Assembly: GCA_937892105.1 (NCBI GenBank)
Contig: CALAUZ010000148.1
Location: 1 to 9,230 of the forward strand
Source of the DNA: an uncultured Fretibacterium sp.
Lineage (GTDB): Bacteria; Synergistota; Synergistia; Synergistales; Aminobacteriaceae
DNA length: 9,230 nucleotides
Direction of reading: 5' to 3'
The notes beneath the pieces were generated by a model. The model made no database searches and was not told where the DNA came from. It saw nothing but the letters and a program-made list of their open reading frames with translations. The position numbers and the translations under genes were made by a program. Position 1 is the first letter of the stretch. Every line of letters starts with the position of its first letter. Positions 1 through 6,671 of this stretch are shown here, piece by piece.

Positions 1-409
1 CCTTAACCCCTAAATCAATCCCGATACCGTCATTCGTGCTTGCTATAGGTTCTGGCGTATCAATCTCAATGCCGACAGTAAGAAACCAATTCAGCTTGCG
101 ACTCTTATACTTCGGGAACTGAGCTAATCCCTTGAAGAACTTTTCATAGGCGATTACAGCATCCTTTACTGCCTGCTTGCATACATTGTTGCTTATTGTG
201 TAAAGCCATCTGTTATCCGGCTCATTCTTGAACACAGTAAAACGCCTGCGTAGCTCATAATCGGAGATAAATTTTCCGCCCTCATCATGATTTTTTCGTT
301 CTTCTGACAATGCCCAGTTGTATGCATATCTCGCGCTCCCAGCAAACTGAAACAATCTCGTACGCTGTTTATCATTGGGAATTAACATTATCCGTAAAGT
401 TTTCAGCAT
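1..409 (-). CDS. tnpB: IS200/IS605-family TnpB (OrfB), N-terminal part, internally deleted and cut by the window edge
   Basis: The visible 136 codons encode the start of a TnpB RNA-guided nuclease of the OrfB type. The family hallmarks are MLKTLRIMLIPNDKQ, then AGSARYAYNWAL (residues 23-34), SNNVCKQAVKDA (73-84), FPKYKSRK (98-105), LNWFLTVGIE (106-115) and GIDLGVK (130-136). The last carries the first RuvC catalytic aspartate, D132. From memory of relatives, roughly 70 residues normally lie between the FPKFKSR segment and the LNWF-VG segment. Here they are joined directly and in frame at about base 95/94, so part of the nucleic-acid-binding region is missing. The start ATG at 407-409 follows an AAGGTGG-type ribosome site. 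The rest of the RuvC domain and any right-end guide RNA lie beyond base 1. No TnpA is visible. Family identity is firm, but activity is doubtful given the deletion. Confidence 0.85.
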   Translation of the reverse strand, partial: MLKTLRIMLIPNDKQRTRLFQFAGSARYAYNWALSEERKNHDEGGKFISDYELRRRFTVFKNEPDNRWLYTISNNVCKQAVKDAVIAYEKFFKGLAQFPKYKSRKLNWFLTVGIEIDTPEPIASTNDGIGIDLGVK

Positions 410-558
410 TCTCTCACCACCTTAATCATGTTTATAAGGCTATGAATAATTTACTGAAAAAACAACGGATTCACAAATTTTTATAACCTACTACTGTTAA
501 ACCTCCTGTTCTGTGAAGAGTATCCTGCAATTTTTATCGGCGCAGGGCAGAAATTACA
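410..558. other. Intergenic stretch between lysA and tnpB
   Basis: This 149-bp AT-rich gap lies downstream of lysA and upstream of the left tnpB, both on the minus strand. It should contain the left end of the TnpB element, but I could not define a boundary. The only hairpins seen are weak: a 5-bp CCTGC/GCAGG pair with a 13-nt loop around 510-548, and a 4-bp TAAC/GTTA pair around 485-500. No convincing terminator for lysA and no small gene were seen. Confidence 0.4.
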
Positions 559-1869
559 TTAGAGGCTCTGACCCCGTATAATGTCATCCATTGTCATGCG
601 TTCGGCAACGACTCTCGCTTTTCCGTCCTCAACAAACACAACTGCCGGACGTGGGAGGCAATTATACGTACTGGACATGCTGAACGTGTAAGCACCAGTG
701 TTATACAGCGCGATGATGTCCCCAGTTTTGCCCCGTTGAATTTCCGCGTCATCAATGAGGATGTCCCCGGACTCACAGCACTTCCCGACAATTGAAACCT
801 TCCCGCCGGATTCGGGATGCCATATTTCCCCGTGAATGTCATTCACTTTCACCGCATTGTATTCAGCCTGATATAGAGCGTAACGAGGGTTATCAGACAT
901 ACCACCGTTGACGGCAATATAGGTTATGCCGGGCAATTCGCGAACATTCTCCACAGTGTAGAGAGTAATTCCGGCCTCAGAGACAAACCACCGTCCAGGC
1001 TCAAGAATGACGCGTGGAATCTCAAGGCCATATTTCGCGCAACCATCATGAAGAGCTTGCATCATTGGCTCAGTGTAAAATTCCGACTTCATGGCCGGGA
1101 TTGCAGGATTGATTACCGCACCGAATCCCCCGCCCATATTAAGCTCATACGTTGTGAAGTTGAGAGAGTCTTTCAGGGATTTCATCAGCTCAATGATTTT
1201 CTCGATGGACTTGGTGTAGTCGTCAGTGTCAAAAAGTTGTGAGCCTACGTGAAAATGTAATCCCCTCAAATCAATATGCTCACACTTGCGGGCGAATTTG
1301 ATTGCCTCAGTAAGCATTGAGCCTTCACGAGAATCAGCAGGGACTCCGAATTTGCTGTCAGTGCTGCCCGTCGCAATGTACGCATGTGTGTGCGCGTCAA
1401 CTCCAGGTGCAACACGTATCATGACTTTCTGGACTATTCCTGCCTCACCCGCATAATGTTCAATCGTCTTCATCTCGTCAGGGTGGTCAACGATAATTCT
1501 TCCCACTCCTGAGCGTATAGCATATGCTATTTCGTTATGGCTCTTTGCGTTGCCGTTCATCTCGATGTGTTCGGGCGGAAAACCTGCGCTTAACGCCGTG
1601 TAAAGCTCCCCCTCCGACACTACATCAAGTCCCAGACCTTCATCTGCAATTAACTTTGCCATTGCACGTGTGAGAAATGCCTTCCCCGCATATCGCACTC
1701 TGACATTATCCCAGCGGTTAATGAACGTCTCCCGTAATTCCCTGCACCTCTCACGCATTATCCCAGCATCGAAAACGTATAAAGGTGTACCGAACCTGTC
1801 CGCTAATTCCAGGCAGTCTGCACCGCCCCATGTTAAACGTGAAATTTCTGAACTCCCCTTTTCTCTCAT
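559..1869 (-). CDS. lysA: Diaminopimelate decarboxylase
   Basis: This PLP enzyme converts meso-diaminopimelate to L-lysine and CO2, the last step of lysine synthesis, in the cytosol. The 436-aa protein has the full fold-type III signature. It has the PLP lysine in YAGKAF (K63), HFHVGSQ (205-211), the glycine loop GGGFG (246-250) and EPGR (290-293) for phosphate binding. It also has the active-site CESGD (C365, E366, given by the other subunit of the dimer) and the GAYTFSMSSTYN segment with Y394. The open frame extends 37 codons further to 1980, but that part overlaps the divergent neighbour and is unlike the family. ATG 1869 gives a normal N-terminus (MREKGSSEI) and a usual length. No clear ribosome site precedes it. 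A TATAAT on the minus strand at 1891-1896 would put transcription start about 15 bases upstream. It appears to be a single-gene unit. Assignment is firm. Confidence 0.97.
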   Translation of the reverse strand: MREKGSSEISRLTWGGADCLELADRFGTPLYVFDAGIMRERCRELRETFINRWDNVRVRYAGKAFLTRAMAKLIADEGLGLDVVSEGELYTALSAGFPPEHIEMNGNAKSHNEIAYAIRSGVGRIIVDHPDEMKTIEHYAGEAGIVQKVMIRVAPGVDAHTHAYIATGSTDSKFGVPADSREGSMLTEAIKFARKCEHIDLRGLHFHVGSQLFDTDDYTKSIEKIIELMKSLKDSLNFTTYELNMGGGFGAVINPAIPAMKSEFYTEPMMQALHDGCAKYGLEIPRVILEPGRWFVSEAGITLYTVENVRELPGITYIAVNGGMSDNPRYALYQAEYNAVKVNDIHGEIWHPESGGKVSIVGKCCESGDILIDDAEIQRGKTGDIIALYNTGAYTFSMSSTYNCLPRPAVVFVEDGKARVVAERMTMDDIIRGQSL

Positions 1870-1929
1870 GATATTATTTACACATCGAAAATTATATAGA
1901 AATCTGTTAATAAAAGGTATCACTCTAAT
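1870..1929. promoter_or_regulatory. AT-rich divergent promoter region of lysA and the PAS-GTPase gene
   Basis: These 60 bases separate two divergent start codons, so promoters for both must lie here or just inside the genes. On the minus strand there is a consensus -10 TATAAT (1891-1896), suitably placed for lysA, but no good -35 at 16-18 bp. On the plus strand only loose AT-rich -10 candidates are seen. AAAAGG at 1912-1917 is a weak ribosome site, 12 bases from the ATG at 1930. The promoter calls are inferred from layout. Confidence 0.35.
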
Positions 1930-4158
1930 ATGATTAACCTGCACGAATGGGAACGCGATAATTTCACAAATACGCTTCATCTGCCTGACATCACAGTAAT
2001 ATTTCCTTCAAGGGAGATATATTTTTCCCCTGAACTTTTGAACGTAATGCGCCTTAACATCGACAACTGTCCCAAGACTTTAGACCAGTGGTACGAGTTA
2101 TGCCACCCTGAAGACCACATGAAGCTGGCCAGACTCGAAGCAACAATATACGGCCATGAAAGCAACTTAACTCTGACACGCAAACTATATTGCGGAGACG
2201 GGTATTACAGGAACTTCCGGCTTGACGCTTTTATCCAAAGGGACAACTCAGGAAGACCGGTAAAACTCACAGGTACGGAGACGCTTGCGCTCAGGGCGTG
2301 GCTTGAACATGCTCAGGAGGGCGACAGGATAGAATGCACAGAGAACAACGGAATGGTGAAAGTTCTTGAGGCTGTACGGATACAGGGGGTAATGACGCTT
2401 CGTGATGTAGGCTGGATTGAGGACATGGAACAGGAGAATATGAGGCTCAGGCGGGAGATACAGCACAGGATTTTCGCTGAAGGAACGCCATCTCTGCCGG
2501 AAGATTACACGCATGGGACGATGATACGCAGAAAGTTGGAGGACTGCATAAATTCTGCCTTGAACGTTCTTACGGGAGACAGCAGGCTTAAAGCGTTAAA
2601 GCGGTCGCTGAATGAGACATGCCTGACGATAGGGATTGCGGGACTTACCAGCAGCGGAAAATCATCATTCATTAATGCGTTGCTTGGCGAAAGACTAATC
2701 CCCGAACAGACACGCGCAACAACTAACATTCCCATAATATGCCGCGAAGGAGAACGAAGGGGCGCAAAAGTCTTCTATCAGGACGGACGCTCAGAGGAGA
2801 TAAAGGGCGCGAAACTCACGGGTTCATACATGAAGAATGTGGCCTCAGAGAGCCGTAATCCCGGCAACAAGTCAGGGATTGCACGTATAGAAATCACTAT
2901 GCCAGGTGCGATGATACCAGAGGGAATATGCTTCATTGACACGCCGGGTTTTGACGCATTGGCAAGCTCAGGCGGTGCGGCTTTGAGGAATGTTTTGCCT
3001 GAACTCGACATGATAATTTACGTTACTCCTGTAAGGGCGAGGCTGAAGGGTGCTGATTATGACTATTTGCGCCTGTTGATGAGCATGAACGGAAGAATAG
3101 TATTCGTACTCTCGCAGATAGACCTGGAACGCGATGACTCAGAGGCCGGAAGGGTGATACATTCCGCGCATGACAAGATACTCGGAGACATAAGCGCAAT
3201 ACGGCGGGACATGAGGAACTTTTGCGGGCGTGATTTTGATGTTATACCAGTGTCGTCAAAAACGGCTCTGGAGAATTTCTACAGCAGGAAGTCTCAGGCA
3301 TGGCTGGACTCTAATCTTGAAGACGCGGTGAATTACTTTGCGCCTTTAGGGACAGGTGCTTTCACGCGCGCATTAATGCTCAGGGCGGAACGTACTCTGA
3401 AGCTCATTGAGGAGACGATATCGCGTAAGGAAGTAACCGGTTCATCACGCTGGAGATTGCAGGAGGCCGCCGGAAACGTAAGGAAGGTTTTAGCCCTAAG
3501 TGATAATTTGCCGGATATGCCTGCGGGATATGCGTTTTCCGAGAGCGTAATTACGCCGAAATCTCAGGGCAAAAACTTGTTATCCTCGCTTATAACATCA
3601 ATGCGTGAACGTGAATTTCGGACGCGCTTCTATTCCCTCGCTGCCTTCAACGGCAAAAACAAAGCTGTACTTCTCGGCGCAGAACGCAAACAGAGCATGA
3701 AGCTGTTTTCCCGACTGTCGCATAATCTCATGCTTGAGAGCCTTCCTGACGGCGGGGTAACTTATGGTGAATGGCTGTGTACTGGAAATGATATGCCGTT
3801 CGAGTGTGTAAAGGTTCATGTTACCGGCAGCAACGCAAATATCCTGATTGCCCCGTCAAACGTGAACATTACGCAGAATATTGACTGGCACAAGCTGTTT
3901 CGGGATTACGTTCCTGTAGTGAGTGTTGACCTTGCGAGGGTTGATTCGGGGCTTTCGGACCTCGTGAACTCACCGTACATTACCGGACTGGCTCTGGCTG
4001 AATGGGTGCTTGCGTTTGGGAATGCGGGACTTTTCGACACAAGACAGATTGACCTTGTATCGCAGGTGCCGGGAAGGGTAAGGGAGTTTGTGGAGCTTAA
4101 CGGGTTGAAGTCGCCTGAATGGTTCATATACGAGAACTTTGACATATTCCAGATTTAG
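1930..4158 (+). CDS. PAS-like domain fused to a dynamin-type large GTPase
   Basis: I do not know a named gene for this 742-aa protein. Residues about 1-125 look like a PAS_3-type sensor fold: WYELCHPEDH (54-63), a GDGYYRNFRL strand (89-98), RDNSGRPVKLTGTE (104-117). A charged, probably coiled linker (EDMEQENMRLRREIQ, 164-178) follows. Residues about 230-450 form a dynamin-like G domain: P-loop GLTSSGKS (238-245), G2 threonines TRATTNIP (261-268), DTPGFD (337-342), SQID (395-398) where most GTPases have [NT]KxD, and SSK (442-444). Residues about 475-742 are partly helical and unrecognised. No signal peptide, obvious membrane helix or hydrophobic paddle is seen, so it is probably cytosolic or peripheral. 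Inference: a signal-controlled, self-assembling membrane-remodelling or stress GTPase. The signal and ligand are unknown. It is transcribed divergently from lysA and ends 4 bp inside convergent nudC. Codon use resembles its neighbours. The GTPase call is strong, the PAS call moderate. Confidence 0.85.
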   Translation: MINLHEWERDNFTNTLHLPDITVIFPSREIYFSPELLNVMRLNIDNCPKTLDQWYELCHPEDHMKLARLEATIYGHESNLTLTRKLYCGDGYYRNFRLDAFIQRDNSGRPVKLTGTETLALRAWLEHAQEGDRIECTENNGMVKVLEAVRIQGVMTLRDVGWIEDMEQENMRLRREIQHRIFAEGTPSLPEDYTHGTMIRRKLEDCINSALNVLTGDSRLKALKRSLNETCLTIGIAGLTSSGKSSFINALLGERLIPEQTRATTNIPIICREGERRGAKVFYQDGRSEEIKGAKLTGSYMKNVASESRNPGNKSGIARIEITMPGAMIPEGICFIDTPGFDALASSGGAALRNVLPELDMIIYVTPVRARLKGADYDYLRLLMSMNGRIVFVLSQIDLERDDSEAGRVIHSAHDKILGDISAIRRDMRNFCGRDFDVIPVSSKTALENFYSRKSQAWLDSNLEDAVNYFAPLGTGAFTRALMLRAERTLKLIEETISRKEVTGSSRWRLQEAAGNVRKVLALSDNLPDMPAGYAFSESVITPKSQGKNLLSSLITSMREREFRTRFYSLAAFNGKNKAVLLGAERKQSMKLFSRLSHNLMLESLPDGGVTYGEWLCTGNDMPFECVKVHVTGSNANILIAPSNVNITQNIDWHKLFRDYVPVVSVDLARVDSGLSDLVNSPYITGLALAEWVLAFGNAGLFDTRQIDLVSQVPGRVREFVELNGLKSPEWFIYENFDIFQI

Positions 4159-4913
4159 CGGGACGCAAGGAAATTGTCTATGAGCTTGCGTGCTATGCTT
4201 GCCTTGTCAGGGATATTCATGCTGCGTATATCGTCAGGCGTGAAGAATGCTGCATGTGATATCTCGTTCCCATCGGGGTGAATGTCTCCTGCGTCATATT
4301 CCGCCGTAAAACCAAGCATAAGGCTGTTAGGAAACGGCCATGTCTGGCTGCCGAAATACTTTATCCCCCTCACCTCAATACTCACTTCCTCACGTATCTC
4401 GCGCCTAACTGCTTCCTCCAGCCTTTCGCCAGGCTCAACGAACCCTGCTATAACGCTGTACCTGTCATCTGGCCATGCGGTATTGTGTGCCAACAACAAT
4501 CTTCCTTCATGTTCCACAGCCGTAATCACCGCCGGTGAGATTGGAGCGTAGAATACTGCCCCGCAGCTCTCGCATTCCCGCCCGAAATCGTGAGAATGAG
4601 GTACGATTTTTCCTCCGCAATGTGAGCAGAACTTCGCGTTCCTGAACCACGAGGAAAACTGCAACGCCCCTGACGCTTTGGTGAACGCCATATCCCCTGC
4701 CGAGTGCCAGAGATCCCGTAGTCCAATGAACTTCACATCGTCAGGCATTGTATCCGTGTCCTCAACATCAACCCATGCGGTCAGCTTCTGCCATTCATCA
4801 GGCAAGTCGCCCGAACGGTTAATCACTTTGAGGCTAGAAACGCATTCATCGTCATCGTGAAAATCATAATTACTGCCGCGTATTAATATCTTGTTCCTGC
4901 AGAAGACCAACAT
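4155..4913 (-). CDS. nudC: NADH pyrophosphatase / NAD-RNA decapping Nudix hydrolase
   Basis: NudC-type Nudix enzymes split NAD(H) into NMN(H) and AMP, and in characterised bacteria remove NAD caps from RNA 5' ends. The 252-aa protein shows the expected order: a divergent N-terminal domain (about 1-90), and a zinc ribbon with C96/C99 (CSHCGG) and C114/C117 (CESCG). Then comes the Nudix box from G157 to I179 (GFVEPGE then REIREEVSI). The NudC-specific motif SQTWPFPNS follows at 189-197 and separates it from other Nudix proteins. The only box deviation is serine in place of the usual late glycine; the metal-binding glutamates are kept. AAAGGAG lies 10 bases before the ATG at 4911-4913. It is transcribed alone, divergent from the YedF-like gene, and overlaps the tail of the PAS-GTPase gene by 4 bp. 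Assignment is firm; the in vivo substrate cannot be told from sequence. Confidence 0.95.
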   Translation of the reverse strand: MLVFCRNKILIRGSNYDFHDDDECVSSLKVINRSGDLPDEWQKLTAWVDVEDTDTMPDDVKFIGLRDLWHSAGDMAFTKASGALQFSSWFRNAKFCSHCGGKIVPHSHDFGRECESCGAVFYAPISPAVITAVEHEGRLLLAHNTAWPDDRYSVIAGFVEPGERLEEAVRREIREEVSIEVRGIKYFGSQTWPFPNSLMLGFTAEYDAGDIHPDGNEISHAAFFTPDDIRSMNIPDKASIARKLIDNFLASR

Positions 4914-4978
4914 AACTTAACAGCTCCTTTGTGCCGTATAATATACCTCAAAAAAATCGCAGGTGATGACAGAATATC
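4914..4978. promoter_or_regulatory. Divergent promoter region with palindromic GTATAATATAC
   Basis: This 65-bp region separates nudC (minus) and the YedF-like gene (plus). The perfect palindrome GTATAATATAC at 4936-4946 contains a consensus TATAAT (4937-4942) on the plus strand and TATATT/TATTAT on the minus strand, so one short AT core could serve as -10 for both genes. No convincing -35 box was found at normal spacing on either strand. The nudC ribosome site lies at its left end. AGGTGA at 4961-4966 serves the plus gene at a rather long 12-base spacing. Confidence 0.4.
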
Positions 4979-5575
4979 ATGTTGTCTTTAAGCACAGTAG
5001 GAAAATCCATGAGTGATGCCGTTGCCTTCATAAAGGACGCTATCAGTAAAAGCAGCGATGATGAACTCAGAATACTTATTGACGGGCCAGGACAGTCAGA
5101 CGGAATAACGAAACTGCTGGCATCACAGGGCTTCAACAGTATATTGCCCGAAGATGATGAAGGAAATATATATCTCACAGCCTCGAAAGTTGTTGCCGCA
5201 GAAAAACCTAAACCCTCGCAGGGAATAACAGTTTCCGGGAAGCATACTGTCCCGTCAACAACAGGTGTACTGATATCATGCAGGAACAAGGAATATAATT
5301 CTGCGTTCATGAAAAAGTTTCTCGCCTCTCTCACAACGGTACAGAATAAGCCCGATGTAATAGGACTTCTTGATGCAGCAGTGAAAATTTCCGCCTATAG
5401 TTCGCCGTTATGTGTTTTCCTGAAGAAACTTGAGGCTTCAGGAGTTCAGGTTCTAATCTCGGAGTCATGTGCTGACAGATTAGGAATGACGGAGGCGGCA
5501 GGAGCTGGGGTTATTGCGGATATGAGTGAAATACTTGATGAAATATTTGCGTGCGGAAAGGTAATCAGTATATGA
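4979..5575 (+). CDS. YedF-like protein: degenerate TusA/SirA-like domain plus DsrE-like domain
   Basis: The 198-aa layout matches the YedF family (often near selenium metabolism genes), in which an N-terminal TusA/SirA-like domain is joined to a C-terminal DsrE-like domain. Residues about 1-70 align in pattern with TusA: STVGKSMSDAV at the helix start, ELRILIDG, ASQGFNS, EGNIYLTA. The hallmark CPxP is absent; VGKS (7-10) sits in its place. Residues about 95-198 follow the DsrE part: GVLISCRNKEYNSAFMKKFL, LDAAVKISAYSSP, LEASGVQVLISESCADRLG, then a VIADMSEILDEI tail. The usual CGTC pair is reduced to SESC, keeping only C164. It may therefore be a structural or regulatory relative rather than an active sulfur carrier. 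ATG 4979 keeps the whole N-terminal domain; ATG 5009 is an alternative with a closer TAGGA. It lies 36 bp before hpt, probably in one operon. Family call likely, function unknown. Confidence 0.78.
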   Translation: MLSLSTVGKSMSDAVAFIKDAISKSSDDELRILIDGPGQSDGITKLLASQGFNSILPEDDEGNIYLTASKVVAAEKPKPSQGITVSGKHTVPSTTGVLISCRNKEYNSAFMKKFLASLTTVQNKPDVIGLLDAAVKISAYSSPLCVFLKKLEASGVQVLISESCADRLGMTEAAGAGVIADMSEILDEIFACGKVISI

Positions 5576-5611
5576 TACACAAAATCAAAACTTTAAGGAG
5601 GATTATCATTC

Positions 5612-6148
5612 ATGCCTTACAGATTAGGGGAAGTAATATTATCGCGTGAGACAATAGCGCGCAGGGTTAAGGAGCTTGCGGACGAGATCGCCAGAGACAA
5701 CGGAAAGGACAAGGGCGTAACAATCGTAGGTATTCTTACGGGTGCGGCATTCTTTCTTACCGATTTGGTGCGTGAAATGCCGGAAGACATGGACGTTAGG
5801 GTTGACTTCATGTCGGTAGCGTCATACGGGGACGGAACAAAGTCCAGCGGAGTTGTGAGGATATTCCACGACCTGAAATCTAGCATTGAGGGGAAAAACG
5901 TTATTGTCGTTGAGGACATAGTGGACAGCGGCCTTACATTGTCGCACCTTCTGGGGCTTCTTCAGGGGAGAAATCCTGCAAGCCTGAAAGTATGCGTTCT
6001 TCTGGACAAGTACGAGCGCCGCAAAACAGAAGTGAAAGTGGATTACTGCGGTTTCAGGATACCCGATAAATTCGTGGTAGGGTATGGCCTTGACTGTGCT
6101 GGAATGTGGCGGCACTTGAAGGACATCAAGTACGTAATCGAAGAATAA
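5612..6148 (+). CDS. hpt: Hypoxanthine phosphoribosyltransferase
   Basis: This purine-salvage enzyme joins hypoxanthine (and often guanine) to PRPP, giving IMP or GMP, in the cytosol. The 178-aa protein has the complete type I phosphoribosyltransferase set. It has the pyrophosphate loop GILTGAAFF (40-48), the flexible catalytic loop SYGDGTKSSG (71-80) and the PRPP-binding motif VIVVEDIVDSGLT (97-109) with E101/D102. The base-recognition region LLDKYERR (130-137) and FVVGYGLD (154-161) follow. The C-terminal stretch after GYGLD reads CAGMWRHL where the family usually has DYAEKYRNL-like residues, a mild variation. Length is normal for bacterial Hpt. A strong AAGGAGG (5595-5601) stands 10 bases before the ATG. 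It follows the YedF-like gene by 36 bp and ends before a strong hairpin. In many bacteria hpt neighbours tilS and ftsH; that arrangement is not seen here. Assignment is firm. Confidence 0.97.
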   Translation: MPYRLGEVILSRETIARRVKELADEIARDNGKDKGVTIVGILTGAAFFLTDLVREMPEDMDVRVDFMSVASYGDGTKSSGVVRIFHDLKSSIEGKNVIVVEDIVDSGLTLSHLLGLLQGRNPASLKVCVLLDKYERRKTEVKVDYCGFRIPDKFVVGYGLDCAGMWRHLKDIKYVIEE

Positions 6149-6158
6149 TAAGTCTATG

Positions 6159-6186
6159 CCTCCCGGGCAGGATTGTGTCCGGGAGG
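6159..6186. terminator. GC-rich hairpin between convergent hpt and tspO
   Basis: CCTCCCGG (6159-6166) pairs perfectly with CCGGGAGG (6179-6186) around a 12-nt loop, starting 10 bases after the hpt stop. The plus-strand tail is TTAATTCGTTAATT and the minus-strand tail is less U-rich, so it is not a classic strong intrinsic terminator. Its place between two convergent units suggests a two-way transcription stop. Confidence 0.6.
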
Positions 6187-6194
6187 TTAATTCG

Positions 6195-6656
6195 TTAATT
6201 CAGAAAGTACACTCCTAAACTCAGGTATTCCGCAAAGAACAGCCATACGATATATGGTATCTGCAAATACGCACTCAATGTATCAATACGCCTGAAGTAA
6301 ACGAACATTGCCAGTACAGCAGCAATCATTACAGCCAGCAATACGGAAGCCGGCAGGTACGCCCCGAACCTGAAGAACACAAAGCACCACGCAAAATTTA
6401 TTCCCAGTTGAACCATGAACAGCCATAAACCTTTAGTGCGGTCAGAAGATTTTGGTGAAGCATAAACTTTTGCGGCACTAATCCCCATTAACGCATACAG
6501 CAACGTCCACACAATTGGGAAGATAAGCGGGTAAGGTGAAAGGAATGGTTTTACGACTGATGAGGCATAAATTTTCGTGTCCTCCCGCGTAAGTAATCCC
6601 GCAACAATCCCTACAGCCTCAGTGAATGCCACCCATAATACATATACTTTCGCCAT
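6195..6656 (-). CDS. tspO: TspO/MBR family membrane protein
   Basis: This is a small five-helix membrane protein of the TspO/peripheral benzodiazepine receptor family, known to bind porphyrins and other hydrophobic ligands and linked to tetrapyrrole and stress responses. Its bacterial role is not settled. The 153-aa sequence has the family core: KPFLSPYPLIFPIVWTLLY in the loop and second helix, LMGISA, QLGINFAWCFVFFRFG (fourth block), and YLQIPYIVWLFFAEYLSLGVYFLN-type last helix, here with AEYLS for the usual ATYLN. About five hydrophobic segments span the protein. AAGGAG at 6665-6670 overlaps the GTG at 6665, so that start is excluded. ATG 6656 has an 8-base spacing and is preferred; ATG 6659 (5 bases) is possible. 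It lies about 15 bp after the DUF721 gene, whose stop almost touches its ribosome site, so it is the last gene of the mnmG operon. Family is firm, ligand unknown. Confidence 0.93.
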   Translation of the reverse strand: MAKVYVLWVAFTEAVGIVAGLLTREDTKIYASSVVKPFLSPYPLIFPIVWTLLYALMGISAAKVYASPKSSDRTKGLWLFMVQLGINFAWCFVFFRFGAYLPASVLLAVMIAAVLAMFVYFRRIDTLSAYLQIPYIVWLFFAEYLSLGVYFLN

Positions 6657-6671
6657 CATTATCACTCCTTG

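Noticed and set aside
193..375. 60-codon minus-strand frame inside the left tnpB
   Set aside because: It is an alternative frame of the TnpB sequence; the true frame from 409 carries the family motifs.
510..548. Possible lysA terminator hairpin CCTGC/GCAGG
   Set aside because: The stem is only 5 bp with a 13-nt loop and lacks a proper U tract.
1870..1980. N-terminal extension of lysA to ATG 1980
   Set aside because: It overlaps the divergent PAS-GTPase start and is unlike LysA; ATG 1869 gives a normal N-terminus and length.
4948..5334. 128-codon minus-strand open frame opposite the YedF-like gene
   Set aside because: It has no recognisable domain and a low-complexity serine-rich stretch that mirrors the coding strand; it is antisense shadow.
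6657..6665. GTG 6665 as the tspO start
   Set aside because: The GTG shares its first base with the ribosome site AAGGAG, so it cannot be the start that this site serves; ATG 6656 or 6659 fits.
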